From: Paenibacillus sp. J31TS4
Lineage (GTDB): Bacteria; Bacillota; Bacilli; Paenibacillales; NBRC-103111
Direction of reading: 5' to 3'
Assembly: GCF_018403265.1 (NCBI RefSeq)
Contig: NZ_BOSI01000002.1
Coordinates: forward strand, 558,001 to 622,000
Length of the DNA stretch: 64,000 nt
This document shows positions 58,323-64,000 of this stretch, one piece after another; the stretch's first letter is position 1; every line of letters starts with the position of its first letter. A model generated the notes under the pieces. It did not search any database, was not told the DNA's origin, and worked only from the letters and a program-made list of their open reading frames with translations. Made by a program: the position numbers and the translations under genes.

Positions 58323-59210
58323 ATGGTAACCAGCCGAAGCCGGGGAGACGTCCTCTTCGATCTCTTCACCTATGGCTTCTTGTCCGCTTTACTGCTCGCC
58401 GTTCTGTACCCGCTCTATTTCGTTGTGATCTCCTCTATCAGCAACCCGGACTTTGTGAATCAGGGGAATGTGACCTTGTACCCGCGCGGCGTTACGTTCG
58501 AGGGGTACCGGAGAATATTCGCCGATGCCCAGGTTTGGCTGGGGTATCGCAATTCGCTGCTTTATACGGTGCTTGGCACGATATTGAACGTTATTCTGAC
58601 ATTGACCGCCGGCTATGCCCTGTCTCGCAGTGACCTGGTAGGGCGGAACGGCTTCATGCTGCTAATCGTCTTCACGATGTTTTTCAGCGGCGGCCTCATT
58701 CCCACTTATCTGCTTGTCAAAGGATTAGGGCTCGTCAATACGGTGTGGGCGATGATTCTGCCGAATGCGGTATCCGCCTACAACGTCATCATTACGCGAA
58801 CATTCTTTCAGACCAGCATTCCCGGGGAATTGCTGGAGGCTGCCAAAATGGACGGCTGCTCCAACACGCGATTCTTTCTCGGGATCGTGCTGCCGCTCGC
58901 GATGCCGATCGTCGCCGTCATGATTCTGTTCAGCGCGGTCGGGCACTGGAACGCTTATTTTCAGGCATTGATTTATTTGAAGGATGAGGGGCTCCAGCCG
59001 CTGCAGATCGTTCTTCGCAAAATCCTGATCCATAACGAGGCGTCGGAGGCGATGATGGACGATATCGTCAATCAGGCGGAGCTCGTGAAAATGGCGGAGA
59101 CCATGAAGTATGGCATGATTATCGTTTCGAGTCTGCCGGTACTCGTGCTCTATCCGTTTTTGCAAAAGTATTTCATGAAAGGGGTCCTGATCGGCTCCCT
59201 CAAAGGGTAG
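58323..59210 (+). CDS. ABC transporter permease, YtcP-like
   Basis: 295 residues, six membrane helices. Second permease: LLLAVLYPLYFVVISSISNP, TAGYALSRSDLVGRN, FMLLIVFTMFFSGGLIPTYL, EAA loop GELLEAAKMDGCSNTRFFLG. ATG 58323 follows GAGGAGG by about 8 bases; an earlier ATG lacks a site. Works with the LplB-like permease and the lipoprotein below to import a carbohydrate. Confidence 0.93.
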   Translation: MVTSRSRGDVLFDLFTYGFLSALLLAVLYPLYFVVISSISNPDFVNQGNVTLYPRGVTFEGYRRIFADAQVWLGYRNSLLYTVLGTILNVILTLTAGYALSRSDLVGRNGFMLLIVFTMFFSGGLIPTYLLVKGLGLVNTVWAMILPNAVSAYNVIITRTFFQTSIPGELLEAAKMDGCSNTRFFLGIVLPLAMPIVAVMILFSAVGHWNAYFQALIYLKDEGLQPLQIVLRKILIHNEASEAMMDDIVNQAELVKMAETMKYGMIIVSSLPVLVLYPFLQKYFMKGVLIGSLKG

Positions 59211-59244
59211 AGGAAGGACCAAACCAATTCGGGGAGGAATGGGA

Positions 59245-60861
59245 ATGAAAAGGGGACCGTTGGTACAGAGCGGCCTGGCGGCGTTGCTGCTGTGCACCGT
59301 AGGCTTAAGCGCTTGCAGCAAGGAGCCGGGCACGGACGGGGCCGCTCCGGAGAATGGCGCAAAGAAAGAGGCTCCGTCCAATATGAACGCGAGCGGGCTT
59401 CCGATCGTGAAGGAGCCGGTTACGCTGAATATGGCGGCTTTTTACGGGCTGGCCGGACAGAAGGCGTTCGGGGAACTCCCTTTCTTCAAAGAATCGGAGT
59501 CCAAGACGAATGTGAAGATCAACTGGATGATGAATGACGGCAACGGCTGGAAGGAGAAAAAGAATCTCTTGTTCGCAAGCGGCGATCTGCCGGATGCGTT
59601 CTACGGGCATTACATTTTGGAGACGAACGAAGTCGTTAAGTACGGCTACCAGGGGCTTTTCATCCCGCTGGAAGGCTTGATCGACCAATACGCGCCTAAC
59701 TTCAAGAAGATTCTGGAAGCAAATCCGGACTACAAGAAGGAACTGATCGCACCGGACGGCCACATCTATGCGCTTCCGACGGTGGACGAAGCATATGCCA
59801 AATCGAAGGATGCGCTCTTCATTAATAAAAAATGGCTGGACCAGTTGAAGCTGCCTGTGCCAACGACGGCAGAGGAGTTCTACAAGGTGCTGAAGGCGTT
59901 CAAGGACAACGACATGAACGGGAACGGCAAGAAAGACGAAGTCCCTTTCTCCTTCCGTACCCATGCCATTACCGGCTTGTATTCGCTCTACGGCGCGTTC
60001 GGTCTGCTAGACAAGCAGGATCACATCATTATGAAGGGCGATCAGGTTGTCTACAGCGCGATACAGCCGGAATACAAGGAAGCGACTAAGTTCTTCCATA
60101 AGCTGTTTGCGGAAGGACTGGTGGATGTCGAATCGTTAACCCATGACGAGAAGGTATACGGCTCCAAGCTGAGAAGCAAGGATCGAAACGTCGGCGCTTA
60201 CGTCGCTTGGACGGCTGCCACCTATATGGATTTGGACCAGGCGGCGGATTTCATTGCCGTGCCGCCATTCAAGGCGCCGGACGGTTCGCAGGTGTGGAAC
60301 CGCTATCCGGCGGGCGTCCTGAGCAAAGGCTCATTTGCCATTACGTCGGCGAACAAGCATCCCGAGATTACGATGCGGTGGATCGATTACATGTACGAAC
60401 CGCGAGTGAGCCTCCAGGCGGTCAACGGAATGATTGGTACCGTCTATAAAGAAAATCCGGACGGGACCCTCACCTTGAACCCGCCGCCGAGCGGAATGAA
60501 CGCGAATGAATTCCGGCATTCTACGTCTCCAGGCTCCACATCCGTCTTTGCCAAGACGAAGGAAACGCCGGTCATTGTCGGACCGCCCGGTGACAAGTCG
60601 ATTGTAGACAAATTGTACGAACCGTTTCTGGACAAAACCATCTTTCCTAACCTGTACTTCAGCGAGGAAGAGAACGAGAAGCGGACGCGCTATCTAACCG
60701 ACATTGACGCCTATGTGAGTAAGATGCATGCCAAATGGCTCATGCAGGGCGGGATTGACCAGGAATGGGATGATTACGTGAAGAAGCTGAAGGATATGAA
60801 TTTGGACAAATTGGTTCAGGTCTATCAGGAGTCGTACAATCGGTACAAGGCGATGAAATAA
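59245..60861 (+). CDS. ABC transporter substrate-binding lipoprotein
   Basis: 538 residues. Signal peptide with lipobox LSAC (mature lipid-modified Cys near residue 24). The rest is a family 1 extracellular solute-binding protein of the LplA/YtcQ type: KTNVKINWMMNDGNGWKEKK, SGDLPDAFYGHYI, DLDQAADFIAVPPFKAPDGS, and a long C-terminal lobe. An EF-hand-like loop KDNDMNGNGKKDEV (~residue 215-230) may bind Ca2+, as in related alginate- and sugar-binding proteins. ATG 59245 is preferred: GGGGAGG lies 7 bases upstream, while ATG 59239 touches it. Ligand unknown, likely an oligosaccharide. Confidence 0.92.
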   Translation: MKRGPLVQSGLAALLLCTVGLSACSKEPGTDGAAPENGAKKEAPSNMNASGLPIVKEPVTLNMAAFYGLAGQKAFGELPFFKESESKTNVKINWMMNDGNGWKEKKNLLFASGDLPDAFYGHYILETNEVVKYGYQGLFIPLEGLIDQYAPNFKKILEANPDYKKELIAPDGHIYALPTVDEAYAKSKDALFINKKWLDQLKLPVPTTAEEFYKVLKAFKDNDMNGNGKKDEVPFSFRTHAITGLYSLYGAFGLLDKQDHIIMKGDQVVYSAIQPEYKEATKFFHKLFAEGLVDVESLTHDEKVYGSKLRSKDRNVGAYVAWTAATYMDLDQAADFIAVPPFKAPDGSQVWNRYPAGVLSKGSFAITSANKHPEITMRWIDYMYEPRVSLQAVNGMIGTVYKENPDGTLTLNPPPSGMNANEFRHSTSPGSTSVFAKTKETPVIVGPPGDKSIVDKLYEPFLDKTIFPNLYFSEEENEKRTRYLTDIDAYVSKMHAKWLMQGGIDQEWDDYVKKLKDMNLDKLVQVYQESYNRYKAMK

Positions 60862-61042
60862 TAAGGACTTGGACGATGGCCTATATATAATAGAAGAAAC
60901 AGGATTGACTTGCCGGAAAGGGGGAGCTGGAAGTGGCATCCCGAACCATCGATGCTCTCCCTGCCGCGAAGAAGGAAGGCTTAACGGAAGCTGCCGCGAA
61001 TAGAATAAGGAGAAGCGCCGCTAGCGTTTCTTTGCTTCAGAG

Positions 61043-61086
61043 AAGCCATTGTCGGACTGCGATCGCAGCGAGCATGGCTTTTTTTG
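61043..61086 (+). terminator. Terminator after the ABC transporter operon
   Basis: AAGCCAT (61043-61049) with ATGGCTT (61074-61080), inner stem CTGCGATCGCAG, then TTTTTTTG. It separates the transporter genes from rocA. Confidence 0.85.
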
Positions 61087-61129
61087 TTGGATGGACGGCG
61101 GCCGCAGGGGGCGAAGGGAGAGGGGACTT

Positions 61130-62743
61130 ATGGGAACAGCCGCTAACGCGGGACCGTTCGCAAATGAGCCGCTTACGGATTTTTCCGTTCGGACGAACCG
61201 GCAGGCGATGGAGGAGGCAATCTCTCGGGTCCGCGCAGGTCTAGGTCGGGAGTATGCTCTTCGGATCGGAGTCGAACGGGTGATGACCCGAGACAAACTC
61301 GTCTCGGTGAATCCCGGCCAGCTGGACGAAGTGATCGGCTATGTCAGCAAGGCCGACCGGGCTTTGGCAGAACGGGCGATGCAGGAAGCGTGGCGTGCTT
61401 TCGACGAATGGAAGCAGGTACCGGCCCCGGAACGGGCGGCCTGTCTGCTGAAGGCGGCGGAGCTGCTGAAAGCGCGCAAGCATGAGTTTTCGGCGCTGAT
61501 GATCCTTGAAGCAGGCAAAAATTACGCGGAAGCGGATGCCGATACGGCGGAGGCGATCGATTTTTTGGCGTTCTACGCGCGGGAGATGCTCCGGCTGGAT
61601 GATTGTAACGCCATCCGCCCGCTAATTCCCGTAGCGGGAGAAGCGAATCGGCTCGCGTACATCCCGCTGGGCGTCGGCGTTATTCTCCCGCCTTGGAACT
61701 TCCCGCTCGCCATCTGCGCCGGGATGACCGCCTCCGCTCTAGTGGCAGGCAATACGGTCGTGCTGAAGCCGGCCTCGGCGACCCCCGTCATCGCCACCCG
61801 TTTCGTCTCGCTGCTGGAAGAAGCCGGGCTGCCGCCGGGGGTCGTCCAGTTTTTGCCCGGAAGCGGAGCGGAGATCGGAGACTACCTCACCTCGCATCCT
61901 CTTACCCGGTTCGTGTCGTTCACCGGCTCCAAGGAGGTGGGGCTCCGAATCAACCGTCTCGCGGCCGAGACGGCGCCGGGCCAGCGGTGGATCAAGCGGG
62001 TGATCGCGGAGATGGGAGGCAAGGACGGCATTGTCGTGGACGAAACGGCCGATCAGGATGCGGCGGCACGCGCGATCGTCGCCTCCGCCTTCGGCTACCA
62101 GGGACAAAAGTGCTCGGCCGGCTCCCGCGCAATCATCGTGGATGCCGTCTATGACGAGGTGGCAGCCAAGGTAGCGTCCCTTGCGCGGCAGCTGGCCGTC
62201 GGCCTGCCGGAGCGGAATTGCCCCGCAGGGCCCGTCATCGACCGCGCGGCGTATGAGAAAACGCTCCAGTATTTGGAGATCGGAAGCCAGGAGGGCAAGC
62301 TGCTCGCCGGTGGCAAACCGGCGGGAGAGGAGGCGGAAGGGGGCGGCCGGCTGGTGGACGGAGGAAGGGGGTATTACCTGGAGCCGACCGTTTTCTCCGA
62401 GGTGGCGCCGCATGCCCGGCTCATGCAGGAGGAGATCTTCGGGCCGGTGCTTGCGCTCTGCCGGGCCAAGGACTGGCGGGAAGCTATCGCGATATACAAC
62501 GACACCGAATACGGCTTGACCGGCTCCTTCTTTTCCACATTAGACGAACGGATTGCCGAGGCGGAAGCGACGATGCACTGCGGCAATCTGTACATCAACC
62601 GCAAGTGCACGGGCGCCCTCGTCGGGGGGCATCCGTTCGGCGGCTTTCAGATGTCGGGCACCGATTCCAAGGCGGGCGGTTACGACTACCTTCTCCTGCT
62701 GACGCAGGCCAAGGTCGTGTCCAGGAAGCTGGCGGACGCTTAA
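61130..62743 (+). CDS. rocA: L-glutamate gamma-semialdehyde (1-pyrroline-5-carboxylate) dehydrogenase, RocA-type
   Basis: 537 residues. Oxidises glutamate semialdehyde to glutamate with NAD+, the last step of proline and arginine breakdown. ALDH features: ILPPWNFPLAICAGM, VLKPASATPVIA, FTGSKEVGLRI, the general base Glu294 in AEMGGKDGIVVD, and the nucleophile Cys328 in GQKCSAGSRAI. The N-terminal TRDKLVSVNPGQLDEVIGYV and overall length match RocA. ATG 61130 follows GGGAGAGG by about 7 bases. Single gene between two terminators, just after the ABC operon. Confidence 0.92.
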   Translation: MGTAANAGPFANEPLTDFSVRTNRQAMEEAISRVRAGLGREYALRIGVERVMTRDKLVSVNPGQLDEVIGYVSKADRALAERAMQEAWRAFDEWKQVPAPERAACLLKAAELLKARKHEFSALMILEAGKNYAEADADTAEAIDFLAFYAREMLRLDDCNAIRPLIPVAGEANRLAYIPLGVGVILPPWNFPLAICAGMTASALVAGNTVVLKPASATPVIATRFVSLLEEAGLPPGVVQFLPGSGAEIGDYLTSHPLTRFVSFTGSKEVGLRINRLAAETAPGQRWIKRVIAEMGGKDGIVVDETADQDAAARAIVASAFGYQGQKCSAGSRAIIVDAVYDEVAAKVASLARQLAVGLPERNCPAGPVIDRAAYEKTLQYLEIGSQEGKLLAGGKPAGEEAEGGGRLVDGGRGYYLEPTVFSEVAPHARLMQEEIFGPVLALCRAKDWREAIAIYNDTEYGLTGSFFSTLDERIAEAEATMHCGNLYINRKCTGALVGGHPFGGFQMSGTDSKAGGYDYLLLLTQAKVVSRKLADA

Positions 62744-62844
62744 ATCACCTCGGCCGGACCAACCGTTCAGCGACAGAGAAGCATCGGTACGGCAGGCCGT
62801 CGTAAGGCTAGACGGCGTGGTTGCACGTTCTGCGGAACGCACAT

Positions 62845-62882
62845 GCAGCAGCCTTCCCGCATAGACGGAAGGCTGCTGCTAT
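62845..62882. terminator. Hairpin between convergent rocA and DAHP synthase genes
   Basis: Perfect 13-bp stem GCAGCAGCCTTCC (62845-62857) with GGAAGGCTGCTGC (62867-62879); weak U-tract on the plus strand. Confidence 0.65.
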
Positions 62883-62973
62883 TAGAGGTGTCTGATCGCT
62901 TAAGCTGCCGGCCGTGCGGCTCGCACCCAAGCAGCCCCTTGTTTCGTCACCATTCTGACGAACCGCTGCCCGG

Positions 62974-64000
62974 TTAGCGGGCGTTCAGCAGGCCGGACTG
63001 CCGCACATCGGACAGGAACTGCCGGAATTCCGGTATATTGAGCTGCTGCGCCGCGTCAGACAAGGCGGTGGCAGGGTTCGGATGAACCTCGACCATGACG
63101 CCGTCGGCTCCGGCCGCCAGTGCCGCTTTGGCGCACGGGGCCAGAATGTCCTTGCGTCCGGTCGAATGCGTAACGTCGACCAGGACAGGCAGGTGGCTCT
63201 CCTGCTTCAGAATCGGCACGGCAGAGATATCAAGCGTATTGCGCGTCGCCTTCTCGTACGTCCGGATGCCGCGCTCGATCAGCATGACGTCTTCATTGCC
63301 GCGGGAGAGGATGTATTCGGCGGCGTGCAGGAATTCCTCGATAGTAGCCGCCAGCCCGCGCTTCAGCAGGATCGGCTTGCGCACGTCGCCGGCCGCCTTG
63401 AGGAGCTCGAAATTCTGCATGTTCCGCGCTCCGATCTGAATGACGTCGATGTATTCGCATGCGATGGCGATGTGCGCCGGATCTACAATCTCGCTGATCG
63501 TCAGCAGGCCGAATTCGTCCGCGACCTCCTTCAGAATCCGCAGTCCCTCGATTCCCAGCCCCTGAAAATCGTAAGGGGACGTCCTTGGCTTGAATGCGCC
63601 CCCGCGCATAACGGTAACGCCGGCTTCCTTGAGCGCGGCGGCTACCTCCCGCACCTGTTCGTAGCTCTCGACCGAGCACGGGCCTGCAATCATGACCGGC
63701 TGCCGGCCGCCGATCGTCTGGGCGCCGAGCCGAATGACGGTATCCTCGCTTTTCCGTTTGCGGCTGACGAGCAGCTGTTTATTGTGGCCCGCCTCCTGCA
63801 GATGGAGAGAGGCCTGGAAGATTTGCTTGAACAGGTGGCGGATCGTGTCGTCCCCGAATGGCCCGGGGTTGCGGCTGACCAGCTCGTCGAGCATCTTCTT
63901 CTCGCGGACGGGATCGTACTTGGGCACGCCCTGTTTCTCCTTCTCCTCCCCAATCTCCTTCACAACCTGCGCCCGCTCGCTCAGCAGGCGCAGCAGCTCC
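62974..64000 (-). CDS. 3-deoxy-7-phosphoheptulonate synthase with N-terminal chorismate mutase, 5' end cut by window edge
   Basis: First enzyme of the shikimate pathway (AroA(G) type): joins phosphoenolpyruvate and erythrose 4-phosphate. The frame runs open to the last base, and the edge codons read [17 protein letters not shown], matching the chorismate mutase domain, so the start lies outside; GTG at 63963 is internal. Visible parts: rest of the mutase domain ([13 protein letters not shown]), then the DAHP synthase barrel with [56 protein letters not shown], and [14 protein letters not shown]. The mutase domain in this family gives feedback inhibition by chorismate/prephenate. Confidence 0.95.
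   Translation of the reverse strand, partial: ELLRLLSERAQVVKEIGEEKEKQGVPKYDPVREKKMLDELVSRNPGPFGDDTIRHLFKQIFQASLHLQEAGHNKQLLVSRKRKSEDTVIRLGAQTIGGRQPVMIAGPCSVESYEQVREVAAALKEAGVTVMRGGAFKPRTSPYDFQGLGIEGLRILKEVADEFGLLTISEIVDPAHIAIACEYIDVIQIGARNMQNFELLKAAGDVRKPILLKRGLAATIEEFLHAAEYILSRGNEDVMLIERGIRTYEKATRNTLDISAVPILKQESHLPVLVDVTHSTGRKDILAPCAKAALAAGADGVMVEVHPNPATALSDAAQQLNIPEFRQFLSDVRQSGLLNAR

Noticed and set aside
60933-61244. Small plus-strand ORF with GTG and a G-rich site before rocA
   Set aside because: It reads straight through the terminator hairpin at 61043-61086 and overlaps the rocA start; no family recognised.

Overview
The window reads as chromosomal DNA from a GC-rich, endospore-forming member of the Bacillales, most like Paenibacillus and relatives. 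The reasons are: a complete sigK with its pro-sequence, a YheC/YheD-type spore-coat ATP-grasp gene, a KapD-like exonuclease, an aa3-type quinol oxidase (qoxABCD), ABC sugar permeases of the LplB/YtcP type without their own ATPase, strong AAGGAGG ribosome sites, and frequent TTG/GTG starts. I see no rRNA, tRNA, CRISPR array, insertion sequence or prophage gene. The species cannot be fixed from the sequence.

Layout. 1-7.9 kb: end of a large unassigned protein, a GH78 alpha-L-rhamnosidase, a membrane-anchored nuclease, an ArsR repressor with a SulP transporter, and a DODA-type dioxygenase. 8-10.7 kb: an alpha/alpha-toroid protein and NADP-type glutamate dehydrogenase. 11-24.2 kb: an unusual set made of a cytoplasmic beta-propeller, a secreted protein with two DUF4855 modules, a secreted paralogue of the propeller, and a divergently transcribed GntR regulator fused to a solute-binding-protein domain. 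24.3-32.7 kb: MalY/PatB-type lyase, a repeat-bearing lipoprotein deacetylase, a decayed acetyltransferase, fructokinase overlapping a sirtuin, a TmrB-like protein, a CwlK-like peptidase, Rrf2 plus nitroreductase, and a KapD-like exonuclease. 32.9-45.7 kb: a 2-oxoacid:ferredoxin oxidoreductase pair, a stalk-domain protein, a PreP-type M16C peptidase and the qox operon.

46-49.5 kb is a sporulation-flavoured, AT-richer stretch. It has sigK, two small membrane or secreted proteins (one apparently with an ACG start), and five tandem paralogous genes on the minus strand. These encode 50-64 residue proteins with a His/Arg/Lys-rich head and a conserved Asn/Asp-rich tail. This array is the strongest candidate for something undescribed. 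49.5-64 kb: an NVPY-type protein-glutamine methyltransferase, the YheC/YheD-like gene, and a three-gene operon (class III aminotransferase plus two amidohydrolases). That operon diverges from an AraC sensor/regulator, two permeases and a lipoprotein binding protein, followed by RocA-type aldehyde dehydrogenase. The AroA(G)-type DAHP synthase is cut by the right edge.

How the parts fit: several blocks suit a soil saprophyte taking up plant or microbial polysaccharide (GH78, DUF4855/propeller block, polysaccharide deacetylase, fructokinase, cre-like boxes at 10936 and 57269). The two blocks whose function I cannot name but whose organisation looks deliberate are 11-24 kb and 48.2-49.2 kb.
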